64,000 nucleotides of DNA from Syngnathus acus. Its lineage: Eukaryota > Chordata > Actinopteri > Syngnathiformes > Syngnathidae. Positions 58,401-64,000 of this stretch are shown here, piece by piece. Under the pieces are notes generated by a model that ran no database searches, was not told where the DNA came from, and worked only from the letters and a program-made list of their open reading frames with translations. Position 1 is the stretch's first letter. Each line of letters begins with the position of its first letter. The position numbers and the translations under genes were made by a program. Where the stretch lies: the NCBI RefSeq assembly GCF_901709675.1, contig NC_051095.1, positions 4,525,956-4,589,955 on the forward strand, given 5' to 3'.

Positions 58401-59337
58401 TCCCTCAAGGAGGTTTGTGCTCACTCGTTTTGTTCATCCAAATCCCCTTTCGAGCAAGAAAAGACAAGTCGGACACGGGCTGCTGCTGATTCTTCCTTTT
58501 TTTTTTCCGTCTCCTGCAGATGCGTCGATGTACGCTCACTTCCTGTTCAACGCCTTTGACACGGATCACAACGGCTCGGTGAGCTTTGAAGATTTTGTCA
58601 TGGGTCTTTCCATTTTATTGCGGGGCACCATTCAAGAGAAACTCAATTGGGCTTTCAACCTCTATGACATCAACAAAGATGGTTACATCACCAAAGAGGT
58701 ACAGCTCAGTGGACCTCCTACAAATAAAATGTCAAATTTTCTGGGTTGACGGTATTGTCCCGCAGGAGATGCTCGACATCATGAAGGCCATCTACGACAT
58801 GATGGGCAAATGCACGTACCCCGTGCTCAAAGAGGAGACGCCACGCCAGCATGTAGATGTGTTCTTTCAGGCAAGTTGTAGATTGTTTCCTGGAAAGGTA
58901 TGAAGGAGTCTTGGGAATTGGTTGCTTTCAAACAAAAAATGGCCTCTGTCCTGAGTACGTCGCTATTTAAATAGCATGAAATCAAGGCTGGACTGACTAA
59001 TTGGTTTGAGTGTCCCAATACATTTGGAGCGGACTGTTGGTCTTGTGAATCTGTTTAATTACGTGAGGGGAAAATGTTTTATTTTGGGAATGTGGAGCCA
59101 CAGTAACGATGAAGTAATGTTGCCCCTCCCCTAACAGAAAATGGATAAGAACAAAGACGGCGTGGTGACCATCGACGAGTTCATCGACTGCTGCCAAAAT
59201 GTAAGCGGTGGCGGCGGCCGTTGTGACGTCACGTCATTTTGGCACGCTCGCCTTGCCTAACCGTGTTTTTTTTTTTTTTTTGTCACCAGGACGAAAACAT
59301 CATGCGCTCCATGCACCTCTTTGAAAACGTCCTTTAA
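30800..59337 (+). CDS. kcnip4: Kv channel-interacting protein 4, gene span with alternative first exons
   Basis: Shared body exons 57816-57940, 58343-58412, 58520-58698, 58766-58870, 59138-59200 and 59290-59337 encode the KChIP core: [45 protein letters not shown] (EF2), [12 protein letters not shown] (EF3), [12 protein letters not shown] (EF4) and stop after FENVL. Core residues KCTYPVLKE and IMRSM.LFENV favour KChIP4 over KChIP1-3. Candidate N-terminal exons, all ending in phase 1, lie at 30800-30926, 38113-38197, 45257-45314, 49189-49258 and 50846-50957, plus an optional internal exon 57391-57486. KChIPs bind the Kv4 N-terminus and set surface expression and inactivation; the N-terminal cassette decides membrane anchoring. 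The variant-1 first exon (MNVRR type) was not found. Position next to adgra3 agrees with human 4p15. Confidence 0.9.
32450..32715. mobile_element. Possible decayed inverted-repeat element
   Basis: Left end TAGGGATGTTCCATGCC...GGTACC; right end GGTACC...GAGTACCAAATTG on the other strand, ending CCCACTCCTA. The ends are only loosely inverted, so this call is weak. Confidence 0.35.
33483..33707. repeat. Tandem duplication, about 112-base unit, AT-rich
   Basis: ATATCCAGTCACTAGTATCC at 33483 and ATATCCATTGACTAGTATCC at 33598 each lead into ACTGGCACCAG, a T/A-rich filler, and TTTAGGACAA.G.TCATCAATCC. Confidence 0.8.
35855..35919. repeat. GT/TA compound microsatellite
   Basis: GT repeat (35855-35882, one interruption) running directly into about 18 TA units. 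Gives rise to a spurious YIYIYI open frame on both strands. Confidence 0.95.
35920..36277. mobile_element. MITE with TAGGGATGCAC ends
   Basis: Left end TAGGGATGCACAATATTGG; right end, reverse complemented, TAGGGAGGCACGATATATCG then ATATTGG. Inserted at the edge of the TA microsatellite, so the target duplication cannot be read. 358 bases, AT-rich, non-coding. Confidence 0.75.
38113..38197 (+). CDS. kcnip4: kcnip4 alternative first exon (CRRRCKR type)
   Basis: 28 codons, [17 protein letters not shown] then [11 protein letters not shown], then G and GTAAGA donor, phase 1. It matches the recalled human KChIP4 variant beginning MSGCRKRCKREILKFAQYL, so this is a conserved cassette. The paired cysteines in a basic context suggest lipid attachment. 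The 400 bases upstream are GC-rich, consistent with its own promoter. Confidence 0.85.
42673..42998. mobile_element. TTAA-flanked MITE
   Basis: Left end TTAAAGGGCCAGTGTGTAG; right end reverse complement TTAAAGGGACAGTGTGTAG, one mismatch in 19. Internal sequence is AT-rich. TTAA at both borders fits piggyBac-type insertion, though TTAA may simply be part of the inverted repeat. Confidence 0.85.
43448..43482. repeat. Poly-T run, 35 bases
   Basis: Uninterrupted T homopolymer in a kcnip4 intron; length uncertain because such runs are error-prone. Confidence 0.95.
43720..43818 (-). mobile_element. 99-base hAT-end insertion with 8-base duplication
   Basis: Reverse complement starts CACAGGTGTCAAACTCATGG and follows the first 95 bases of the element at 54017. 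It is flanked by CTTTATTG at 43712-43719 and again at 43819-43826, a perfect 8-base repeat. The second terminal inverted repeat is absent. Confidence 0.7.
43829..43848. repeat. Poly-G run, 20 bases
   Basis: Uninterrupted G homopolymer close to the hAT-end insertion; length uncertain. Confidence 0.95.
45257..45314 (+). CDS. kcnip4: kcnip4 alternative first exon (KChIP1-like MGA type)
   Basis: 19 codons, [19 protein letters not shown], then G and donor GTAGGA, phase 1. It aligns residue for residue with the recalled KChIP1 start MGAVMGTFSSLQTKQRRPSK, including the Gly-2 myristoylation-type context and the KQRR block. Spliced to the shared exon it would read ...[12 protein letters not shown]. 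Confidence 0.75.
46826..47015 (+). repeat. Dispersed repeat, copy 2 of 3
   Basis: ACAAACCCCAAATATTCTAC, AATGCTGATGAAGATTCA, GGTGGAAATGTTGGGAA and a CCCCGCCCCCCTCTA end match copies at 2070-2263 and 62350-62545. Confidence 0.55.
47868..48040. repeat. Duplicated AT-rich block
   Basis: AAATAATATATAA...AAATCTGTATTGTCAAGCC and a second copy beginning near 47978; both continue CCTTTCTAGGTC.AACTTTAAA. Two imperfect copies about 110 bases apart. Confidence 0.75.
48356..48454 (+). other. Unassigned signal-peptide-like exon candidate
   Basis: ATG opens [20 protein letters not shown] then [13 protein letters not shown], followed directly by GTAAGT, a perfect donor, phase 0. The profile is a secretory signal (charged start, hydrophobic core, small residues before Gln). 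Phase 0 does not fit the kcnip4 shared exon, and no partner exon was found, so chance is quite possible. Confidence 0.25.
49168..49258 (+). CDS. kcnip4: kcnip4 KIS-type first exon with in-frame stop at codon 7
   Basis: ATG at 49168 opens MNSEGL, then TAG at 49186-49188, then directly ATG at 49189 and [24 protein letters not shown] and donor GTAAGA (phase 1). This is the Kv4 inactivation-suppressing KIS exon of KChIP4a (recalled human start MNLEGLEMIAVLIVIV...KLLEQFGL); the human codon 7 is Glu. The TAG is one base from GAG. Translation could start at Met-8 and still give the hydrophobic helix. Whether the stop is real, polymorphic or a sequencing error cannot be judged here. Confidence 0.8.
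49259..50845. other. kcnip4 intron and promoter-like GC-rich tract
   Basis: AT-rich to about 50330, then C/T-rich (50450-50520) and strongly GC-rich (50640-50845). The GC-rich end is a likely promoter/5' UTR for the 50846 cassette. Confidence 0.5.
50846..50957 (+). CDS. kcnip4: kcnip4 alternative first exon (LQTVGIVV type), no ATG
   Basis: Reads [36 protein letters not shown], then G and GTAAGA donor, phase 1. It matches the recalled human KChIP4 variant [18 protein letters not shown]. The codon aligned with the human initiator Met is GTG (50846-50848). The frame stays open upstream to a TGA at 50621 with no ATG at all, in a very GC-rich tract ([10 protein letters not shown]). Start could be non-AUG, or an upstream exon may supply it. 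Confidence 0.75.
52951..53188. repeat. Tandem duplication, 120-base unit
   Basis: GGAGCCATTTTTGCTGTTGG and GGAGAGCCATTTTAACTGTT each lead into AATAAAATCTCAATAT, GTTTGGTGTATTTGTTAAAT and a T-rich end with ATATTTTTAATTTAAAAA. Confidence 0.85.
54017..54291 (+). mobile_element. hAT-type MITE with 8-base target duplication
   Basis: Left end CACAGGTGTCAAATTCA; right end reverse complement CAGGGGTGTCAAACTCA (14 of 17 match). Flanks CTCGAGAG (54009-54016) and CTCTAGAG (54292-54299) match at 7 of 8 positions. 275 bases, non-coding. Related copies at 9159 and 43720. Confidence 0.85.
55722..55848. repeat. ATT/AAT microsatellite pair
   Basis: ATT repeat at 55722-55750 and an AAT/ATT repeat at 55806-55848, separated by about 55 bases of unique sequence. 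Confidence 0.9.
56875..57055 (+). mobile_element. Tc1/mariner-like repeat remnant
   Basis: Begins after TA with CAGTGGATATAAAAAGTGTA then CACACCCCTGTTTAAA, and later AATGAGGTTGCATAAGTGTG and CACACCCTCTTATAAGTG. These are hallmark segments of a fish Tc1-type element; the right terminal repeat is missing. Confidence 0.7.
57391..57486 (+). CDS. kcnip4: kcnip4 optional second exon ([14 protein letters not shown])
   Basis: Acceptor CTCTCCAG, then [30 protein letters not shown] and one base, phase 1 in and out. It corresponds to the recalled human variant-1 segment ERLMKLLPCSAAKTSS...QN. The donor must be GC (A|GCAAGT): joining there gives EQ-N-SIEDEL, while the GT four bases on breaks the frame. 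The cysteine of human LLPC is Trp here. Confidence 0.8.
57816..57940 (+). CDS. kcnip4: kcnip4 first shared exon
   Basis: Two bases completing Asp, then [36 protein letters not shown] and RGFKN, donor GTGAGT, phase 0. 125 bases, the usual KChIP size. Start of the conserved core and helix preceding EF1. Confidence 0.93.
58343..58412 (+). CDS. kcnip4: kcnip4 degenerate EF1 exon
   Basis: [23 protein letters not shown], then donor GTTTGT; 70 bases as in other KChIP genes. EF1 carries the Cys-Pro that abolishes calcium binding throughout the NCS family. Confidence 0.93.
58520..58698 (+). CDS. kcnip4: kcnip4 EF2-EF3 exon
   Basis: 179 uninterrupted bases covering [20 protein letters not shown] (EF2), [18 protein letters not shown] and [11 protein letters not shown] (EF3). 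In other KChIP genes, as I recall, this is two exons of 71 and 108 bases; their sum is exactly 179. Confidence 0.93.
58766..58870 (+). CDS. kcnip4: kcnip4 exon between EF3 and EF4
   Basis: [20 protein letters not shown] then [15 protein letters not shown]; 105 bases, phase 0 at both ends. The donor is CAG|GCAAGT, a GC site; use of the nearby GT would add four bases and reach a stop. Confidence 0.93.
59138..59337 (+). CDS. kcnip4: kcnip4 last two exons, EF4 and C-terminus
   Basis: 59138-59200 reads [21 protein letters not shown] (63 bases, EF4); 59290-59337 reads [15 protein letters not shown] and TAA. The 89-base intron has a long T tract before its acceptor. The end FENVL replaces the more usual FENVI. 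Confidence 0.93.
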
Positions 59338-59592
59338 CTCGACGTCTCGAGGGAGTGTTTGTGCGTGTGCATGTGTGTGCGTGTGTGTGCGTGCATGTGT
59401 GCGTGGAAAATGCAGACCTCCACCCATCACGTGTTGTTCCTGGCTTGGAACATTCTGGAAAAGTTGACTTTTATCGTTTATCCATTCTTTTCCCGCCAGG
59501 TGATATCACTGTGACCTTTATGTTCCTGTCGTTATATTTCCAGTCTTCTTTATGACCGGTGTATTGTTTTTAACTCTGTATAGCAGTGGTTC

Positions 59593-59995
59593 TTAAAGGG
59601 GAAGTCTACCCCAAAAATGTCTGTATAATAATATGTTCTATGTGCCGCCACTTGTCTAAACTCTGAGGAATATGACTTCTATCCATCTTGGAGGGCGGCC
59701 ATTTTGCCGTTTGCTGTCAAATGACATCAACGTTGCCTTTTCAGGTCACAACCAATCACGACTCAGATTCAGAAAACTGGTGAGTTGTGATTGGTTGTGA
59801 CCTGGAAACTGTGATGTCATTTTCAGTCAATAACAAATGGCAAAATGGCCGACCCTTGAGATGGCTAAACACAGGTGAGTTTTGGCTGTTTCATTCATAT
59901 TCCACAAACAAAAATTTAATCAGAACACCGTTTCAATTAGTTGGAATGCACAAAACAGACTCAAAAGAAAATTTGGGGGTTGATTTCCCTTTTAA
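59593..59995. mobile_element. Foldback MITE in kcnip4 3' UTR
   Basis: Left end TTAAAGGGGAAGTCTACCCC; right end reverse complement TTAAAAGGGAAATCAACCCC. Inside, CAGGTCACAACCAATCAC (59742-59759) pairs perfectly with GTGATTGGTTGTGACCTG (59787-59804), and outer arms (GGCCATTTTGCCGTTTG / CAAATGGCAAAATGGCC) extend the hairpin. Confidence 0.85.
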
Positions 59996-60594
59996 ACTTT
60001 TTACACCAAGTAGCACTTCAAAAACTACTTGGCTCTCAAAGTACCAACATCATAACCGACATTCACATACAGTAACTTAAATTTATGGAGGAAATGATGA
60101 TTGTTTTGATTAAAATATATTTAAAAGTTAGTACAACTGAACTGTACTTGACAAATGCATTCGTGTGCCACTTTTGAGAATCACCAATATATGTATACAG
60201 CAAAGATAAAGATTGATGGAAGAAGACCAGGATTGGACTGAATGGATTAGTCCACATAGCACACCAATAGTTTATATTAAATCTATGTACAGAACATTAG
60301 ACGGCAATAACACTCCAAGTGGACCTCTTTGTTTTCATTTTCTAGCGTTTTTTTTTATTCACATTACGCTCATTGTACAGTGCGGTTTTAAGAGACAAAT
60401 GTGAATTGTAGTTTTAAAAGCGATGTATGTTTGTTTCATTTGACTTCCTTAAAATGACTCAATGTTGTACAGTTTATCTTTGACAAAGGCGTGGTTGTAT
60501 TTATTTTGTTAGTTAGGTAAGGAAATCCTGACATGACACTTCAAAAGTTATCATGATGCATTTCTACATTTGTGTAAATATACCACAAGGTGAA

Positions 60595-60600
60595 AATAAA
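60595..60600 (+). promoter_or_regulatory. kcnip4 polyadenylation signal
   Basis: AATAAA in GTGAAAATAAACTGATG, 1.26 kb after the kcnip4 stop and before the convergent sec24d end. Confidence 0.55.
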
Positions 60601-60615
60601 CTGATGAACCTCTAC

Positions 60616-61274
60616 TTCTTCAATTTGCCTTCATACACAAAATACTGACGGGCGAGAATTCGGCAAGTTCGTAATGTTTTTTGTGCTCTGCTGCCCCCTA
60701 GCGGCATCAATGTGAAGACACTGAAGCGCGTTCTCAAGTATGTCTTTTTTAATCCATACTTTGTATTAATGTTTTATATTTTTCAAAACAAACACTCCAA
60801 TGACCTGAGAATATGTTTTAATACAAACCAAATAGGCTGTCAAATTTTAACTAAAAAGCTGATGGTCAAAGTTGCATTTATCTTGCACAAAAAAAAAGAC
60901 AATTGAAGGCAGCACAAAGGACAATATTGAATTAGGAATGTTGACGTGGACAATTTTACAGACAATGAAATAAAAAGGTATTCTCAAAACATCCCTTTAA
61001 AAACCAAAAAAAATAGTTTGCTGTTTCTTGTCTCAGCATCATTGACATAAAGGTAACGGAAATTGGCTTCAGGTAAGTAAAATAACACGAATGTTTCATG
61101 TGAAATTTGGCAGGATGGTGTTGCGTTTGTCTAGCAGGAATGTGGGGGAGGGGACGATGAGGTGGAAGGCAACTTTGGCACTTGCAGGGTCAAAGGTCAC
61201 ATTCTCCGCTTTCCGTGTTTGGTCCCAAAATGTAAAATGTCCATTTGAGTTTCTGGTGAGGAGATTTGTTTTTT
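60616..61274. other. Convergent spacer, kcnip4 / sec24d
   Basis: AT-rich, about 660 bases. It must contain the sec24d 3' UTR on the minus strand. No clear minus-strand AATAAA close to the stop was assigned. Confidence 0.55.
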
Positions 61275-61409
61275 TTAGGTTAGCAGTTGTCTGATTTCGC
61301 GGTGAACGTGGCAAAGGAAGTCCATGTAGGAGGTACCCCCGTGCAGGCCTTTGTCCTCCACCAGGAATTGGCGGAACATCATTTCAGGCCTGTCCTTCTG
61401 CCTTACAAT
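61275..61409 (-). CDS. sec24d: sec24d terminal exon
   Basis: [20 protein letters not shown] then [20 protein letters not shown] and QLLT before TAA. Acceptor GCTTCAG. The C-terminus aligns end to end with Sec24 proteins, so the stop is the natural one. Confidence 0.93.
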   Translation of the reverse strand: MVRQKDRPEMMFRQFLVEDKGLHGGTSYMDFLCHVHREIRQLLT

Positions 61410-64000
61410 CTGAAGCTGGGATGGAATAAACAAACAATTATTTAGAGCGTTTTGCAAATAAATGCGAGTAGTTTCACGTGAGTCTCCTACCTTCATGGAT
61501 CTGGGCCTCTTTTCCAGAAGGTCATTAACGATGGCTCGGACCTTCTTGGACAGCGGGTTATCCAATTCTGGCAACGCACACTGAGAAGAAAAAGGACGGG
61601 AAAAAAAATGGTGAGTGTATATTTTGAATCGACCCAATTAAAATTGAATTTATGATCCAGATGTTTTGTCCCTTTTGCCTTTTAAAGATAAATTTTGCTG
61701 ATGAAACAGGTCACATTGACCCATGAACATGCTTGGTGCTCCTGAGAAGAACATTGAACGAACCACGTGGGCCTGCAAGTGGGCGAGCGAAGGCACGTTG
61801 AAGAGACCCTGGATCACATCTGGGGGGCTGGCCTGGCCCAGCCACAGAAATAAGACGTGACCGTTCTCCAGCAGGAACACGCCGTCATCCGTCAGCCGCT
61901 CTTCGGAGCAGCGGGTCGGGGCGGGCGGGACCTCGCTACTGACATCCATGTTGTGCTAGACGGCAAGAAAAACTCCATTTGTCATTATTTTGGACTTGAT
62001 TGGGCTCGTTGCCGGAAAAATAAAATTGGTACCAGCGGGGTGAGGCGGGGGTAGAGCAGCAGCTGGCTGTCCTCCACCGCCATGGCCATGAGGGCGAGGC
62101 GCTGATGGGCGCGCTCGTCCGTGGACAGCTCCGTGCTGCCCGTCAGGGGGGGCGTTTTCATCAGGCTGTTCATGTAGACCGGGAACACCTTCATGGCGTC
62201 CGGCAGAATCAGCTAAGCATAAAGAAGGACGCACATGTCACGTGATCGTCTTACATTGCTTCATCGGCGCTATTAATGCTGCGTTCTAGAAAATGCTAAT
62301 GAAACTATGTCATGGACCCAGTGAGCCTTTACAGGATATTATCAAGAGACCACTGGCGGAGCTAGAGGGGGGGTCGCAGGGGCACTGGACCCCCAAGGGG
62401 CAGGACAATTAATTGTGTATGTTCAGATTTTTCTGAGAATTATTTTCTACATTTCCACCCATCCCCTGTATGGAACATGGAGTGAATATTTATCAGCATT
62501 TTTTTGAGAATTTCTGGGATTTGTCAAATATTTTTCTTTTGTCTTGCAGGTGGTCCGCACTGCTAGTCATTCTACTACTACTACAATGGGTTGTCTTACA
62601 AATGAAGGCCACATCAATTTCGAAGTGATGACGTAAAGCGTCCGGAAGCTCACCTGGCTGGCGACCGAGGCACTGGCGCAGTTCTTCCTGTAGCAGGCCA
62701 GCATGTGGGCCGTCTGGTTGACCAGAATGTCCCTCACGTTCTTCAGGGGCTGGTTGAGGATGGCGCGGTAGGCTAGAACATTGCAGGATGTGACATATTT
62801 GCTCAAACGGCGAAGCTGGCGTTACGCAAGCCGTCCAACTCACCGGATTTGGCAAAGAAGTTAACGAGCGTGTCGGTCTCGCAGCTCTTGTAAAGCTCGG
62901 ACAAATGCGAGCTGCAGTTGAGACCGAGGTTGAGGATGCGCAGACGCCGCTGACCTCCAACCGTGGTGTACAACAAGGCGCACTGCAAAGACCCCTTTGG
63001 TTTGTTATGTGTCATCTAAAAGCGGCGGACCGCGCGGAAACGGTGGAGGCACCTGGATGAAAGCGCCCGTCTCCTCGCTGAGCGCATCGTCATGCTTGAA
63101 CTCCACCGTCACTGCCTTGTCGCAGTCCACCGCTGCCATCTCCACGTCAGTGGTGTTGTTCATGTGGATGGCGCCGAAGAAGTCGGTGGCTCTGAAACCT
63201 GAAGAAACATTGTTTAAAAAAGAGAAACAGCACTGCTGTGTAAGATATCTTCATATATCTCACCTGTACTGGTACGAACACGCATGATGCCGTCAAATCC
63301 GATGCTCTTCTGCACTTCCTTCCTCAGGTCCTGCAAGAAGTGCTCGCCGTCCGTGTCCATCTGCGAAGACGGCTTATTAGAAAAGTAACCGAGTGGCAGA
63401 CCGGTGTCTTGGAAAACAAGTCGGAGCCTCACCTGGAAGTTGTTGTACTTGAAGACGGAGCCGCCCGTGTGCGACGGGACGTCCGCCATGGTGGCCACGT
63501 CTATGAACTGGTTTGGGAAGAGGAAGAGATCCACGCAGCATCCCTGAGCCACGCAGTCCTTGGACAGATCCTCGTACGTGGCCTTGAGCGGCTGGAACAG
63601 CGTTTTCTCTTTGTCCGTGTTCACCAGCTTTTTGTCGTCCCGGTTCTTCAGCTTGCCGGGAGCCTCGGCGGTGGGCATGGACGAGTGGAAGATGAAGAGC
63701 TTGCCGCTGCAGTCCGCTTCCTGGAGGAGAAAAGACCGAACACCCCCACCAGCTTCAGAAAGATGGACCACAGCTGCTACGGGAATTTCCAACCCTTCCA
63801 CACTGACCTTGAAGGCCTCCACACCAGCTTGGATGACAGGAGCAAAAACCGTTTCGCTCTCGTTGGTCTCGGTAAACATTTCAGGGATCTGGCTCAGGAG
63901 GCTGCAAGGGCCACAAAGCAAGTTCATACCAAAGTTTTGCTTTTTATGAGTTTTACAAGACAGGGTCTTCCTTACTTGCAGACCAGCGCCCTGGATTCCT
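61275..64000 (-). CDS. sec24d: Sec24-family COPII coat protein, C-terminal half (partial)
   Basis: Eleven minus-strand exons, first one cut by the window edge: 64000-63976, 63901-63808, 63720-63433, 63360-63264, 63198-63053, 62982-62844, 62772-62654, 62212-62033, 61955-61764, 61580-61491 and 61409-61275. All are GT-AG with agreeing phases, about 500 codons to the TAA at 61275. Known family role: inner COPII coat, cargo selection at ER exit sites with Sec23. Visible: trunk segment [16 protein letters not shown] and [20 protein letters not shown], beta/helical part [14 protein letters not shown] and [17 protein letters not shown], gelsolin-like part [17 protein letters not shown] and end [11 protein letters not shown]...[24 protein letters not shown] resembles SEC24D more than SEC24C; SEC24A/B are excluded. 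Confidence 0.93.
62350..62545 (-). repeat. Dispersed repeat, copy 3 of 3, in sec24d intron
   Basis: On the minus strand it reads AATGCTGATAAATATTCAC, GGGTGGAAATGTAG and ends CCCCCTCTAGCTCCGCCAGT, the clearest terminus of the three copies (others at 2070 and 46826). Confidence 0.6.
63433..63720 (-). CDS. sec24d: sec24d trunk-domain exon
   Basis: 96 codons from [14 protein letters not shown] to [11 protein letters not shown], phase 0 at both ends. Contains [19 protein letters not shown], near-invariant in SEC24C/D, and [20 protein letters not shown]. Borders: CTCCAG acceptor and GTGAGG donor. Confidence 0.93.

Larger units (their letters stand above)
59338..60615 (+). other. kcnip4: kcnip4 3' UTR
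   Basis: From the TAA to just beyond the AATAAA at 60595-60600. A GTGT-rich stretch follows the stop (59355-59405), and a 403-base foldback MITE (59593-59995) lies inside. The extent is inferred from the polyadenylation signal; earlier cleavage is possible. Confidence 0.55.

Overview
The window looks like nuclear DNA from a ray-finned (teleost) fish. It carries spliced vertebrate genes with many very short introns (73-85 bases), long AT-rich spacers, GT/TA and ATT microsatellites, long homopolymer runs, and several short inverted-repeat DNA transposons. There are no prokaryotic features, and most long open frames are shadows or chance frames.

Five protein genes can be read exon by exon. From left to right: (1) a DHX15-like DEAH-box RNA helicase on the minus strand, entering from the left edge (exons 2414-6895; first exon and C-terminal half not seen). 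(2) ccdc149, minus strand, a 12-exon coiled-coil protein model (10343-15236). (3) adgra3 (GPR125), plus strand, 19 exons from 16369 to 27379. It is complete at 1319 codons, with signal peptide, leucine-rich repeats, Ig domain, hormone-receptor motif, GAIN region, seven membrane segments and a PDZ-ligand end. (4) kcnip4, plus strand, a Kv4-channel EF-hand subunit. Its shared exons lie at 57816-59337, and a spread of alternative N-terminal exons runs back to about 30800. (5) sec24d, minus strand, the 3' half of a COPII coat gene, running off the right edge (61275-64000). ccdc149 and adgra3 are head to head with 1.1 kb between start codons. kcnip4 and sec24d converge. The DHX15/CCDC149/ADGRA3/KCNIP4 grouping matches human 4p15, as I recall it; sec24d next door does not.

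The most interesting region is the kcnip4 N-terminal exon array. I find five separate first-exon cassettes plus one internal optional exon. All end in the same phase (1), so all can splice to the shared body. They include a KIS-type hydrophobic exon with an in-frame TAG at codon 7 immediately followed by ATG, a second hydrophobic exon whose expected ATG is GTG, and cassettes resembling the N-termini of KChIP3 and KChIP1. Four introns (two in adgra3, two in kcnip4) must use GC-AG splice sites to keep frame, out of about 53 donors placed.

The rest is intron and intergenic sequence with MITEs (14469-14804, 35920-36277, 42673-42998, 54017-54291, 59593-59995), tandem duplications and simple repeats. 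No tRNA, rRNA or CRISPR was seen.
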